34,820 bases of DNA from Clostridiales bacterium (GCA_012523085.1 JAAYJC010000045.1:1-34820), one strand, 5' to 3'. Positions 24,386 to 34,151 are shown, counted from the first letter of the stretch. The notes: a model not told the origin generated them from the letters alone. Numbers and translations: made by a program.

Positions 24386-27300
24386 TCAAATCTTCACGTA
24401 ATCGCCCGTTGCGAAAAAATAAATCAGCCGTTCCGAAACAGGCTTTTTACTTATGCGCTCCATAGCATAACCATAGGCTTCAAGCTGGCCCCTGTATAAT
24501 TTCGCTTTGCTTTTCTGCGTCAATTCATTAACATAATCTGTTTTAAAGTCTATTACGGTTAATTCGTTTTCTTGTTCGATGCACAAATCAACCACACCTT
24601 GCAGTAAGATTTTCTCTTCTCCGCTCTCCGGCAGAATATCCTCAGCCTTGACCAGCAAAGAGAACTTAAACTCGCGGTAGAGCTTTGGTGCGCTGAGCAC
24701 GCGTTTCCCCAGCGCGGAATGAAAAAACCTGTAAATCGGTTCCGGCGAAACCGCGTCTTTTTGCTCCGCGGTCAGCATACGGGTTCGATAGAGTCTTTCT
24801 ATCTCGGCTTTGATGTCATCTATAGTAAAGCAGCGTGTAAAATCAATATGCTGCATGACCAGATGCAGCGCGGTTCCTTTCTCCGAAGCCGTCAGGCCCT
24901 TTTCCGCCATCGCAAACTTAGGACGCCTGAAAACAACCCCCGAAGAAAGAGACTTATTCAAGTCAATGATATCCCGATCCGCGCTTTCGGCCGCTTCTTC
25001 CGCATAAAAACTCCCTTTCAACTCGGTAGCCGTCAGCTTCGAGGGCAGCAGAGACGCTTTTATATGCGGATAGGTATATTGCAGGCTTTCGCGGATCTTC
25101 TTTATATACGCCGGAGAGGGATCGGTCATCGCCGCTTCCGGGGTCTCCTCCGCCGGCGCCGCTGCCATTTCGGGTTTATCTATCGAAATTTTTATCTCCG
25201 GATTCGTCAGAGCCGCCAAAAGCAGCCAGTCACCCATGGATTCACAGGTTTCCAGGGTCTGGGGCGCCAGAGGGTATTGCGCGCCGGACTTCAACTTATC
25301 GAGCTTTGCTTCCGCGTCTTTGAGTGAGATGACGGCGATCAGCTTTTCTTTTGCTCGGGTCATTGCGACATAGAGCACCCGCATTTCTTCCGACAGCGTT
25401 TCATCCGCAATCTTCGCAGCTACACCGAGGCGTGCCAGCGTAGGATATTCGATCCTGCGCGCAAGATCCAACTTCTTCGGACCGACGCCAAGCTCCTTGT
25501 GGATGAGCAGCGGCTTTCTCGAGTCTTCTTTGTTGAATTTCTTAGCCAGATCCGCCAAAAAGACAACAGGATATTCCAGGCCCTTGGCGCTGTGGATACT
25601 GGCGATCACAACCTCTCTGCCCGTTACCGTTCCGGAAAGTCTGAGCGGGAGGTCATCGTGTTCAGCCAGTTCGTTTAAATGCGATATGAAGCCGAACAGC
25701 CCCTTATAGCCCTTCTCTTCAAACTGCCTTGCGTAATCCAGCAGCATCAGCAGGCGCGAATCAGCGCCCGGATTTTCCGCGGCGGCAATGCCCGGAAGCT
25801 CCGTTTCATCATAAATATAGCGCAGCAGGCGGTCGGTCTCATAATCGGCAGCCCGGATTCTGAAATCCTCAAGCTGCCGTATGAAGGCGGCGCATTTCTC
25901 GTCGCAGGCTCCCCTTTTTTGAAGAGCCGTATAGAAATCCGCGCTTTTATCACAGGCTCTGATTTCAGCCAGCTCATCCGCCGTAAATCCGCCTATCGCG
26001 GAGCGCAGAACCGCGATGAGCGGCACATCCTGCATGGGGTTGTCTATAACCCTCAGAAGCGATAAAAGCAGATTCATCTCCGGCGCTTCAAAAATACTGA
26101 CGGCTTTTTGGGTTGCGGCCGGAATGCCGGCTCTTTGCAGGGCATTCACAAAAATGTCCTCTTTATCCTTGACTGACCGCAGCAATATAGCGATATCTCC
26201 GTATGTCAACTCGCGCGCCGCTTTATTTTCGGAAATCATCATCCCGCCGCCGACAAGCTTTTTGATGCGGTCCGCGATATACATGGCCTCTATTTCAATT
26301 TTGTCGGTATCTTCTACGGCCTCACCGTATTCCAAAACACGAAGCTCGAAGGGCTCCTCGACCGCGCTGTAAAATTCCGCGCCGGGTGTAAGGTATTCCT
26401 GCGGGGTGTAATCCATTTCACCCAGTTCTTTGGATAAAATACCGCCGAACAGATAATTCACCTTGTCGAGGATGTCCGCCCGGGACCTGAAATTTTTCGT
26501 GAGCAAAATGCGCCTTGGCCGGTCATCCTGCGGATTATCTTCAAAGCTATCGTACTTTTGAAGAAAAATCGACGGATCGGCGAGCCTGAAACGGTATATG
26601 GATTGTTTGACATCACCCACCATCGTGATGTTCCTTCTCTGTCTGGAGACTGCAGAAAAAATCATGTCCTGTACTTTATTGACATCCTGATACTCATCCA
26701 CAAGGATCTCGTCATAACGCCGCGCAATCTCGGCGGCCAACGGCGTAGGCTCCCGGCTATCAGGGTCAACCAGAAGCGTTAAGGCAAAGTGCTCAAGGTC
26801 ATTGAAATCCATTAAGCCGCGCCTTTTTTTCTCGGCTAAAAAGCTATCGTCAAAGTCAGACACGATATGAAACAGCTCGTCCACCGCCGGCCGGATCTCA
26901 TTTAGATCCGCAATCAATTCGGCGCTTTCGGACACAAAACCGTCGCAAAGCTTTTCCATAGCTTTCTTACACTGCGCTCTAACCGCCTTGATGCGCAATA
27001 CGGTCTCGTCCCCGGTATATCCCCGAAGCGCGTTGAGCCGCGGAAAATCTATATATCCGAACCTGTGCGCGGCGTCCCACCCTTCCGATATTGCCTGATG
27101 ATAAGAGCGAAGGCTCTCCAGTGTTGCGGCAATGGAAGGCCCGTACGCGGTTTTCACCTTCGGGTCAAAATTCAGCATTGAACTTGATTCTTCGAGCTTT
27201 TTTATCCAGTATTTTGTTTTTCCCTTCGCCTTGTCCAGCAAAAGCCGCCCCCAAATCGTATCGCCCGCGTCGCCGGAGACAGGCGGCTCATTGATTCTTT

Positions 27301-27880
27301 GGGACAGCCACCGTTTCGGATATGGGTGGCTTTGCAGCGCAGAATAGGTGTTTAAAATGATCTCGCATAGTCCGCTGTCATCTCGGCCGGCGGACATTGT
27401 GTCCACAAGAAGCCGGAAATTCTCGCTCATCTGATCATATCGCTTCTCCAGCACATTCTCCAACACATAAAGCTGCAGAATCTGCCCTTCCGCCGCGTCC
27501 GCAACGCGAAAATCGGGACGGATGTCCAGCAGGTGCGCGTTTTCGCGTAAAATCACGGAACAAAACGAATGAATCGTCGAAATCTGCGCCTTGTAACAAA
27601 GCGAAATCTGACGCCTGATGTGCCGGCTGTGCGGATTTTGCCGAAGCCGTCCGGAAAGCGCCTCCAGAATCTTTGCCCGGAGCTCCGCGGCTGCGGCTTT
27701 TGTATAGGTTATGATCAAAAACCGGTCGATATCCGGAGCATCCGGCCCGGTAATTTTTCGCATCAATCGCTCTACAAGCACCTTCGTCTTTCCCGATCCC
27801 GCAGATGCGGAGATCAGCAAAGCGCCGCCGCGATGCTCAATTGCAGCGTTCTGCGTTTCCGTATACCGAATTTCTTCCAT
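24386..27880 (-). CDS. addA: AddAB helicase-nuclease subunit A
   Basis: AddA is the motor and one nuclease of AddAB, the Firmicute counterpart of RecBCD, resecting double-strand breaks. The 1164-residue product shows Walker A (SASAGSGKTKVLVERL, ~24-40), the UvrD-type DEYQDVNKVQD and GDVKQSIYRFR motifs, MRVLYVAMTRAKEKL, and the C-terminal RecB-type nuclease motif VVDLCIEQ plus VIDFKTDYV. The start is ATG 27880 (MEEIRYTETQ), because GGAGGGTG lies five bases upstream; longer in-frame starts reach into addB. It is 32 bp after addB and 15 bp before the phosphorylase gene. Confidence 0.96.
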   Translation of the reverse strand: MEEIRYTETQNAAIEHRGGALLISASAGSGKTKVLVERLMRKITGPDAPDIDRFLIITYTKAAAAELRAKILEALSGRLRQNPHSRHIRRQISLCYKAQISTIHSFCSVILRENAHLLDIRPDFRVADAAEGQILQLYVLENVLEKRYDQMSENFRLLVDTMSAGRDDSGLCEIILNTYSALQSHPYPKRWLSQRINEPPVSGDAGDTIWGRLLLDKAKGKTKYWIKKLEESSSMLNFDPKVKTAYGPSIAATLESLRSYHQAISEGWDAAHRFGYIDFPRLNALRGYTGDETVLRIKAVRAQCKKAMEKLCDGFVSESAELIADLNEIRPAVDELFHIVSDFDDSFLAEKKRRGLMDFNDLEHFALTLLVDPDSREPTPLAAEIARRYDEILVDEYQDVNKVQDMIFSAVSRQRRNITMVGDVKQSIYRFRLADPSIFLQKYDSFEDNPQDDRPRRILLTKNFRSRADILDKVNYLFGGILSKELGEMDYTPQEYLTPGAEFYSAVEEPFELRVLEYGEAVEDTDKIEIEAMYIADRIKKLVGGGMMISENKAARELTYGDIAILLRSVKDKEDIFVNALQRAGIPAATQKAVSIFEAPEMNLLLSLLRVIDNPMQDVPLIAVLRSAIGGFTADELAEIRACDKSADFYTALQKRGACDEKCAAFIRQLEDFRIRAADYETDRLLRYIYDETELPGIAAAENPGADSRLLMLLDYARQFEEKGYKGLFGFISHLNELAEHDDLPLRLSGTVTGREVVIASIHSAKGLEYPVVFLADLAKKFNKEDSRKPLLIHKELGVGPKKLDLARRIEYPTLARLGVAAKIADETLSEEMRVLYVAMTRAKEKLIAVISLKDAEAKLDKLKSGAQYPLAPQTLETCESMGDWLLLAALTNPEIKISIDKPEMAAAPAEETPEAAMTDPSPAYIKKIRESLQYTYPHIKASLLPSKLTATELKGSFYAEEAAESADRDIIDLNKSLSSGVVFRRPKFAMAEKGLTASEKGTALHLVMQHIDFTRCFTIDDIKAEIERLYRTRMLTAEQKDAVSPEPIYRFFHSALGKRVLSAPKLYREFKFSLLVKAEDILPESGEEKILLQGVVDLCIEQENELTVIDFKTDYVNELTQKSKAKLYRGQLEAYGYAMERISKKPVSERLIYFFATGDYVKI

Positions 27881-27912
27881 GCCACCCTCCATTTCAAACG
27901 CCGGGCGGGCCG

Positions 27913-30900
27913 TCACTGACGGTAAAGCCTCTCCCAAACCTCTTGCGCTTTTAGCGTTTTGACGGTCCTCGGCTGATCTTTTTTCTCATTGAACCTGCAG
28001 GCCGCAGTAAATTCGCAGTATTCGCAGGAGGTGAGTTTACCGCCTGCACGAAACGGATTGGCGCTGATGCTGCCTTTTTTCATTTCGCCGCCCATCTGCG
28101 TCAAGAGTCTTTCAATATGTTTCCCCAGTTTTCCGATCTGCTCCGCAGAAGCGATACTTCCCGAATACTGTCCGTTTTTGAAGCTAACCGGAATAAATCT
28201 GGGCTCCTCGCCTATTTCCATTGCGCCTAATACATCCGGGTCGTCTAAAATCAAACCGCTTCGTTTTAAGCGCAAAGCGCGTTTACGCTCAATTTCTTCG
28301 TCTCCGCTGCCACGCGGCATCGGTAAAATGATGTCGCGCGCCGGTGAATACAGTACACCGGCCGGAACAATCTCCTGCCGATACTTTTCCTTCCCGTGTT
28401 TTTCCAGTACAAACAGGTATATCAGCATCTGAAGCCCGATACCATACCAGACATCGGACAGGTTAAAGGTCTTGCGGCCCGTCTTGTAATCACAGACTCT
28501 GAGGTACAGCTTGCCGCCGTTCGCCCAACCGTCCACCCGATCGACCATACCGCTCAGCTCCATCTTCATGTTTTCGTCTTCCAGCACAGCCGGCGGCAGA
28601 TCGCCCGCCCGGTCAAACCGCAATTCGAAGTCCAGGGGCTCGAATTCGGACCGGGCAAGCTCCTCCGCCACATCCATAACGATGCGCTCCACCGTGCCCT
28701 TTAACCGCCTGAACAGGTACATGAACCGGTTGCTCTTTTTCGCCGACCCGAGCAGGTCTTCCGTATACTGTTTCATGTACAGCTGAGCCAGTTCCACGCA
28801 TTTCTGCGTCCCGACGACCTTGAATCCGCCTGCCTTTCTGACCTCTTTGGTCACATTCTCGAGCACATAATGGACCAGTGTCCCCATCTCCGGCGCTTCG
28901 AATCCCGCCCTCTTGCGCGGCTTCGCGCGAAGGCCATATTGCATGAAATAGGAAAACCGGCAGGTATTATACTTTTCCGCCCGGGTAGCGGATATATGAA
29001 ATGTCTCGCCGAAAAGCTTGGAAACGGATGTCTTCGACAGCTCTCCGCGCGGCGAGTCAACCAGCCGCCTGACCGAATCAAGCTTATCTGCCCAGGGCTC
29101 CAGCTCTTTTAAGCAATAAAGCGCAGCATTTGCGGCCTGTGTATTCCCTCCGGACAAAGCAAGCCGGAAGGCAGGCGCGGGCGCGCAGGCGCGAAAAGCG
29201 TTTCCAAGCGCGCTTTCCGCCGTAACCTCGATGCCGTAAACGCTCCTGAGCCTGTCAATGATAAAAGACGGTCTGCTTTTGCCATCTCCAGTAGACTGAG
29301 GATAGGTTATGATCAGCTTGTCTGTCGGTTTTGTCAGCGAGAGATACACAGCATGCAGCTCTCTGGCTATTAAATCGTCTCCCCCATCCTTGATATCAAG
29401 GCCCAGCCTGATCAGCTCATTTCTCTCGTCCGCCGTAAACAGTCCCGACGGTATATCAAATGACGGCAGCTTGTCGTCCGTGCCGCCGATTACGACCAGA
29501 AGCCTGAGGTTCTTTTCACGCGTTACCTCCAGCTCGCCCAGCGTTATCCTGTCTAGCGCAACCGGTATTGAGCTCACATCGTATTGCGAGAGCAAAAGGT
29601 CAAACAGATCGGCAAATTCATCCCACCCCATCGGCGTGTCACCCAGTGTTTCATAGCACTGCTCCATCGAATCCACCACGATGTCCCATAACTGGGTATA
29701 CTCGTCCGCCAGCTGCAATTCGCCCGAGCTTTTAAGCTGCCTCGACTTTTGCTCCAGCCGCTCAGCCAGCGCTATTTCCTCTAAAAAGCTGTAAAGCGCT
29801 TTTACTTGCTCTTTTGCTGTTTTCGCCTGCTTCCCGTTGTCGCTCAGGTTTTTCAAGGGATTTGCAACCATTCTCCTCAGCCTATCGACATATTGGGCGC
29901 CTTGTCTATCCGTTTCGGTGCTATCGGTTACATATCCGCGCGGATTCATATGCCACGGTTCTTCTCTTGTCCAGACTGCCTGTCCGCGCAGATTCCATGT
30001 CACACAGTAATTTTCCAGAAGGTCCATGTCCTGAAACGACATGCCCGTTAAATTCGTCTTTAAATACCGGAATATATTCGAATACAACCAATCGCCCGCG
30101 GCAATTTTCATCGCTTCAGACACCAGTGCGATCACGGGTTTTTGCATGATATCGGTTTTTTTGCTGATGAACACCGGCAGCCCGTAAAGGCGGAAAACGC
30201 TTTCGCATACAGCCCGGTACGGCCTGAATCCTCTTGCCGCGACTGCGATATCGCCGCAGCGCAGCGTACTGTCCGCCTGCAGCAGTTCAAGAATTCTGCA
30301 TGCAGCTATTTCGCATTCTGACACGATATCGCTCATACAGTAAAGCTCAATATCTTTACAGTCAACATCGCTCTTTTCTACGGTGTAATCAAACAACGTC
30401 CGGCCTACTTTGCTTAATGCTTCGCTTTTTCCCGAAGCTTTACTTGTCAAATACTCGGTTTTATGCATAATGCCGCGCTTTTCGGCCATTCTGATTAGTT
30501 TTTGCATGGTCTCAAAGGGAATGTTAAACACTTCCGAGCCATTGTCGTCAACACAGAGGGCGACTGTGATATCCGCATCCTTTTTCATCAGCTCGTCTAT
30601 GACCAAAAGCTCCTGATTTGTAAAATCCGTAAAGCCGTCGATGAAAATTTTACTTTCAGAAACGCTGCTGTCACCGATTTTTGATGCAAGCTTTACCAGC
30701 TTATCTCGTGCATCGGGCAGCATATGGGCAAGCAGAGCGTCATACGCCTCGCAAATGAGGGCCATATCGTATAATTTATCGCCGATCGTCCCCCCGGCTG
30801 TACAGGAAGCTTCAAAAAGCTTTTCCGGGCTGATCATGCAGCTGCCGAGTTCCTCTCGCGCTTGTAAAAGGCCTTGCAGAACATCGCTTTTTCCGGCCTG

Positions 30901-31227
30901 TCTTGCATATACCCTAAGCCGGCCCGAAACGCTTTTGACGGCAAGGCTCATGAGCAAAAGTCTTGCCCCTTTGTCGGGAACAATATCGCTCAGTCCGCCG
31001 CATTCGGTGAAAACCCGGTTGGCCAGCCGTGAGAAGCTCAAAACCTCGCCGAAAAGGCTCAGCGAATCCCCGCAGAAGTCAGCCAGCCTTCTTTCCGCCT
31101 CATGCGAATACTGCTCCGGAACGAGCAAAATCAGACCACTCCGGCCATTTCGCCCGTGCGTTCTGATTTCAGATAAGATCGCGGACGTCTTTCCGCTTCC
31201 GCTCCCGCCGCAAAGAATTTTAAGCAT
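27913..31227 (-). CDS. addB: AddAB helicase-nuclease subunit B
   Basis: AddB is the second AddAB subunit, holding a nuclease, an iron-sulfur cluster and the Chi-recognition scaffold. The 1104-residue product has Walker A GGSGSGKTSAIL at 7-18 and LILLVPEQYSHEAER. Its C-terminal nuclease is framed by the cluster cysteines, one near residue 755 (NTCRFSYFMQYGL) and three in CEYCEFTAACRF (1069, 1072, 1078). The nuclease motif is VDGWANGGKLYLRVCDYKTG. GAGGTG lies 5 bases before ATG 31227. It is the first gene of addB-addA-punA. Confidence 0.95.
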   Translation of the reverse strand: MLKILCGGSGSGKTSAILSEIRTHGRNGRSGLILLVPEQYSHEAERRLADFCGDSLSLFGEVLSFSRLANRVFTECGGLSDIVPDKGARLLLMSLAVKSVSGRLRVYARQAGKSDVLQGLLQAREELGSCMISPEKLFEASCTAGGTIGDKLYDMALICEAYDALLAHMLPDARDKLVKLASKIGDSSVSESKIFIDGFTDFTNQELLVIDELMKKDADITVALCVDDNGSEVFNIPFETMQKLIRMAEKRGIMHKTEYLTSKASGKSEALSKVGRTLFDYTVEKSDVDCKDIELYCMSDIVSECEIAACRILELLQADSTLRCGDIAVAARGFRPYRAVCESVFRLYGLPVFISKKTDIMQKPVIALVSEAMKIAAGDWLYSNIFRYLKTNLTGMSFQDMDLLENYCVTWNLRGQAVWTREEPWHMNPRGYVTDSTETDRQGAQYVDRLRRMVANPLKNLSDNGKQAKTAKEQVKALYSFLEEIALAERLEQKSRQLKSSGELQLADEYTQLWDIVVDSMEQCYETLGDTPMGWDEFADLFDLLLSQYDVSSIPVALDRITLGELEVTREKNLRLLVVIGGTDDKLPSFDIPSGLFTADERNELIRLGLDIKDGGDDLIARELHAVYLSLTKPTDKLIITYPQSTGDGKSRPSFIIDRLRSVYGIEVTAESALGNAFRACAPAPAFRLALSGGNTQAANAALYCLKELEPWADKLDSVRRLVDSPRGELSKTSVSKLFGETFHISATRAEKYNTCRFSYFMQYGLRAKPRKRAGFEAPEMGTLVHYVLENVTKEVRKAGGFKVVGTQKCVELAQLYMKQYTEDLLGSAKKSNRFMYLFRRLKGTVERIVMDVAEELARSEFEPLDFELRFDRAGDLPPAVLEDENMKMELSGMVDRVDGWANGGKLYLRVCDYKTGRKTFNLSDVWYGIGLQMLIYLFVLEKHGKEKYRQEIVPAGVLYSPARDIILPMPRGSGDEEIERKRALRLKRSGLILDDPDVLGAMEIGEEPRFIPVSFKNGQYSGSIASAEQIGKLGKHIERLLTQMGGEMKKGSISANPFRAGGKLTSCEYCEFTAACRFNEKKDQPRTVKTLKAQEVWERLYRQ

Positions 31228-31480
31228 GGTATCACCTCTTTCGGACCTGCGGTATTATGGTAATCGTATCATATAGCCATGCACTCGTCAATCAAACATC
31301 CGGTGCTTTCCGGCGCTGGTCTGCTGTGCTTTTGCGCTTATTTAAAACCCTAAAACACAGAAATAAAAGAGGCCCCGCTGCAATAGCCCTGACACGGAAT
31401 AACGGCATAGCCGCAGCAAAAACCGAATTGCTTTCCACATGAAATCTTTAATACTGATATCCGGATTATTGGCAAATCAA
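31228..31480. other. Intergenic stretch upstream of addB
   Basis: The 358-bp gap between addB and the AraC gene holds the addB promoter candidate near its left end and a hairpin at its right end. The only long plus-strand frame (31257-31442) has no ribosome site and a composition unlike a protein, so I see no gene here. Confidence 0.5.
31268..31295 (-). promoter_or_regulatory. Candidate addB promoter
   Basis: On the minus strand TTGATT (31295-31290) and TATGAT (31273-31268) are separated by 16 bp and lie 40 bp before the addB ATG. No LexA core was found next to it. Confidence 0.45.
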
Positions 31481-31512
31481 AGAGGACGGGAGAATGGCGT
31501 TTCCTGTCCTCT
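31481..31512. terminator. Bidirectional hairpin terminator after the AraC gene
   Basis: AGAGGACGGGA (31481-31491) pairs with TCCTGTCCTCT (31502-31512) through 11 bp with one G-U pair. It is followed by TTTATTTTCT on the plus strand and TTGATTT on the minus strand. It lies 73 bp after the AraC stop. Confidence 0.65.
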
Positions 31513-31585
31513 CTTTATTTTCTGTCATGGTGAGCTTGCTCTAACGGTGCTCTGATATTTTTCCGAATCTAATTGATAATCAGTA

Positions 31586-32551
31586 TTATTTCGCAAGCGC
31601 TAATTCATTGGAATCACAAAGCTCGTTTAGATAGGCTTTGATTATACCTTTTGACTGTTCTTCGGAATAGATAACCTGCCCGGGATCGCGCCGGTCTTTT
31701 TTTCCGCGCTGGATTTTCAGATCTTTAAATTTTTCCCGGTACTGCGCCGCTGTCATTCCCGTTTTCTTTGTAAAAGCCTTGTTCATGTATTTCAGATCGG
31801 AAAAGCCGCTGCCTGCTGAAATATCGCCGAGCGGCAAGTCCCGGTCAATCATGCGCAGTGCATGTTCAAAGCGCAGATCGGTCAGGTAATCGTGAAAGCC
31901 GATACCCAGGTTTTTTGTGACGAAATGCGAAAGATAGGCCGGCGACATGTTAACCGATTCCGCAACCTCCTCCAGGCGTATCGGGTGCTGATACCGTGTT
32001 TCCAGGTATGATAAAATTTTATCGATTTTATGTGCCCTTGAAATACGGCTGTGGTGTTCTGCGGGGTTAAGGAACTCACAAGGCATGTGCTCGGCAATCA
32101 AAACCATCAAACGCGCAAGATCTTCTATGCATTTGAGTTCAAAAAGCCGGTCTGAACCAAAATAATGAAGGGCCATTCGGCAAATATGCGCCATAATCCG
32201 TTTTCTCTGGTCCTTTTCGATGCTGTCCGCCGCGTTCGCGTTTCGGACCATCATTCGCCTGGCGTGCGGATAATACTCCCTGCAAAAATACGGTGAAAAC
32301 TGGACAACAAGCGCCACAACCGGGCATTCCCTCGCATCGATTTGGTGCGCGGCCCTGGAATTGAATACGGCAAAACACCCCTCCGCAACCTGAAATTCAC
32401 GGGTATTCGTCTTGATTTTCGCCCTACCGCCGATGACAGCAAAAACCTCGTAATCATTGTGCTCGTGATAATCCCGGTAATTGATATCGGCAAGGGTGAT
32501 ATGAATATGCCTGATTTTATCATACCATACCGACTCGTACACCGCGTTCAA
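31586..32551 (-). CDS. AraC-family transcriptional regulator with N-terminal cupin
   Basis: The 321-residue protein has a cupin-type sensor: YRDYHEHNDYEVFAVIGG, then the GCFAVFNSRAAHQID strand pair. A C-terminal AraC double helix-turn-helix follows at about 185-285 (IRLEEVAESVNMSPAYLSHF, LGDISAGSGFSDLKYMNKAF, GMTAAQYREKF). It begins at TTG 32551 with GGGAGGTG about 8 bases upstream. It is 60 bp after the tyrosine-phosphatase gene, so the pair is likely co-transcribed. The signal is unknown; the cupin suggests a small molecule such as a sugar. Confidence 0.9.
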   Translation of the reverse strand: MNAVYESVWYDKIRHIHITLADINYRDYHEHNDYEVFAVIGGRAKIKTNTREFQVAEGCFAVFNSRAAHQIDARECPVVALVVQFSPYFCREYYPHARRMMVRNANAADSIEKDQRKRIMAHICRMALHYFGSDRLFELKCIEDLARLMVLIAEHMPCEFLNPAEHHSRISRAHKIDKILSYLETRYQHPIRLEEVAESVNMSPAYLSHFVTKNLGIGFHDYLTDLRFEHALRMIDRDLPLGDISAGSGFSDLKYMNKAFTKKTGMTAAQYREKFKDLKIQRGKKDRRDPGQVIYSEEQSKGIIKAYLNELCDSNELALAK

Positions 32552-32611
32552 GCTGTACCACCTCCCGTCTATTGCATAAGTCCAAGTATGCGATATTTGC
32601 TCGGGGGCGCG

Positions 32612-33403
32612 TTATTTCGTTTCTTCCAACAGCTTATCTTTCAGCCTGTTAATGGCTTTATCGGTTACGCCGCAATCCGTAAGATAGCTTGACACACTGC
32701 CGTATTTTTCAGTAATGTGGCGCAGCAAAGCTTCCATGCTTTCCGGAACCGAGCCGAAGAATCCCCATTTATAGTCCGGACGCTCGCGAATCGTTGGCAA
32801 AAAAACCGGATTCATCCTTTCGTATTTTGGGCGAAGACAGACCATTGAGGCGCAATAATCCATGATGATATCCGTTTCGGTGACACCGCAGACACCGAGG
32901 AGCATAGCGGATATGATACCGGCTCTGTCTTTACCTAAATAGCAGTGATATATCACACCGCCTTCCCAGCCGGCGCACAGCTCAAATACCTGTTTTATCC
33001 AAATCTTTGCGCTTTCCGCGATATCGATATAACTGTCGCCTAGATCAAAATTGTCTTCTGCCGTCAGGCTTGCTTTGGAACCGTTTTTCGCCGTTTTGTC
33101 CGCGCTGCGGATTATATGAGGGGTTGGGCGATCTATCATAGCGGGACAATGCCTGTATGTATGCCCCTGTGTCCCATTCAGACCGCTCGGCATTTTCAGG
33201 GTTTCATCACTGCCGCGCAGATCAATGGAGAGCGATATGCCGTATTCCTTTAAAAAGCGGATATCGTTTTCGGAAATGCCAATCGGGCAATCCGCCCGCA
33301 GGAATTTCCCATAACGGGTAACTCTTCCGTCCATTGCCGCATAGCCGCCGAGATCGCGGACATTCACCATTGTTTCCAGTGGGACTCGCTTATATTTAAT
33401 CAT
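32612..33403 (-). CDS. Tyrosine/serine protein phosphatase-like protein
   Basis: The 263-residue product belongs to the bacterial tyrosine-phosphatase group with NVRDLGGY near the N-terminus and the P-loop HCYLGKDRAG (Cys154, Arg160), a CX5R active site. The usual HCTAGKDRTG loop is altered to CYLGKDRA, but the essential Cys, Asp and Arg remain. The start is ATG 33403, because GGAG lies six bases upstream; ATG 33415 overlaps that site. No signal peptide was seen, so it should act in the cytoplasm. It precedes the AraC regulator on the same strand. The substrate may be a protein or a phosphoinositide-like compound. Confidence 0.83.
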   Translation of the reverse strand: MIKYKRVPLETMVNVRDLGGYAAMDGRVTRYGKFLRADCPIGISENDIRFLKEYGISLSIDLRGSDETLKMPSGLNGTQGHTYRHCPAMIDRPTPHIIRSADKTAKNGSKASLTAEDNFDLGDSYIDIAESAKIWIKQVFELCAGWEGGVIYHCYLGKDRAGIISAMLLGVCGVTETDIIMDYCASMVCLRPKYERMNPVFLPTIRERPDYKWGFFGSVPESMEALLRHITEKYGSVSSYLTDCGVTDKAINRLKDKLLEETK

Positions 33404-33504
33404 ATTTTTCTCCATATGTACATCAAAATTTTAAACATTTTTCACTTAATTTTCATATATTCGACATATTTAGACGTTTAAACAATCAATCCCGGCAACA
33501 AATG
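33404..33504. other. A/T-rich leader upstream of the phosphatase gene
   Basis: This short stretch between the intron's 3' end and the phosphatase start is A/T-rich and includes GTTTAAAC-like palindromes. It should hold the phosphatase promoter, but no pair of boxes with good spacing stands out. I see no gene in it. Confidence 0.4.
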
Positions 33505-34151
33505 AATCGGGTAGGAGGTGGTGACTAACCCCCGTCCTCCCGCAGCACCGAGTATGCGGATCACGCTCACGGCGGTTCGCTTGGCATAAATGGTAGACCG
33601 CTATTCACGGCGTACTGCACATCCATTCTCACTAAGCACTCCTGCAATACTCTCGGTTTCCAACCTACTATCTCGCAGTCAGTACCTCTTCGGGTTTTCT
33701 GCTTTCCAGCGCAATTCAAGTGAGCAGTATCTTGGCTTATACCAAGCGTCGTTCTCTTTCCTCCATCGCCTTTCACCGACTTCTTCGGTACTACGCGAAC
33801 TGACTTCTGCACGTTCAGTCTCACTTTCTATGAGGGTTACCATTCGCGAAAATGCTCGCTTTCATGGCATGCCGTGCAGACCTCCCCGAGGAAGGTGCGA
33901 TAACCTTCATCCCATGTAACCGCCGCATTTATTGTATAGGGTTCGGGTAGTATTGGAATTCGCCTTGTCTTGCAGACTCGTCCGCTCTAAGTCAGCCTTT
34001 TATGCGATTTCTGTTCGTCGGTTCGGGACTTTGCCTCCAGCTTCCTTCAGATTCCGCCTCATGACGGACACCCCTGCCTTTGGCTAACGCTTCCTACTAC
34101 CAAGCGCGTAGTGGACTTACACCACCGAGTTATCGCCCATGTCGGGCGCAC
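33505..34151 (-). mobile_element. Group II intron, IIC type, lacking the reverse transcriptase
   Basis: Group II introns are self-splicing ribozymes that move by retrotransposition. On the minus strand the 5' end GTGCGCCCGACATGGGCG (34151 downward) is close to the Oceanobacillus iheyensis IIC intron. The domain I segments GGGTGTCCGTC and GGAATCTGAAGGAAGCTGG follow, and later CGGGGAGGTCTG. Domain V is about 33545-33578 (starting AACCGCCG). Domain VI is near 33506-33544, with CCTCCTACCCGATT carrying the bulged A. The total is about 647 nt, with no room for the ~420-residue maturase. It sits directly after the TTTTTT of a terminator, the known preference of IIC introns. Ends are set by similarity recalled from memory and may shift by one base. 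Confidence 0.85.

Noticed and set aside
31257-31442. 61-codon plus-strand frame between addB and the AraC gene
   Set aside because: There is no ribosome site and no family pattern, and it overlaps the likely addB promoter.
33567-33824. 85-codon minus-strand frame inside the intron
   Set aside because: It crosses domain IV and domain V sequence and has no reverse-transcriptase or maturase motif. It is a chance frame through ribozyme RNA.
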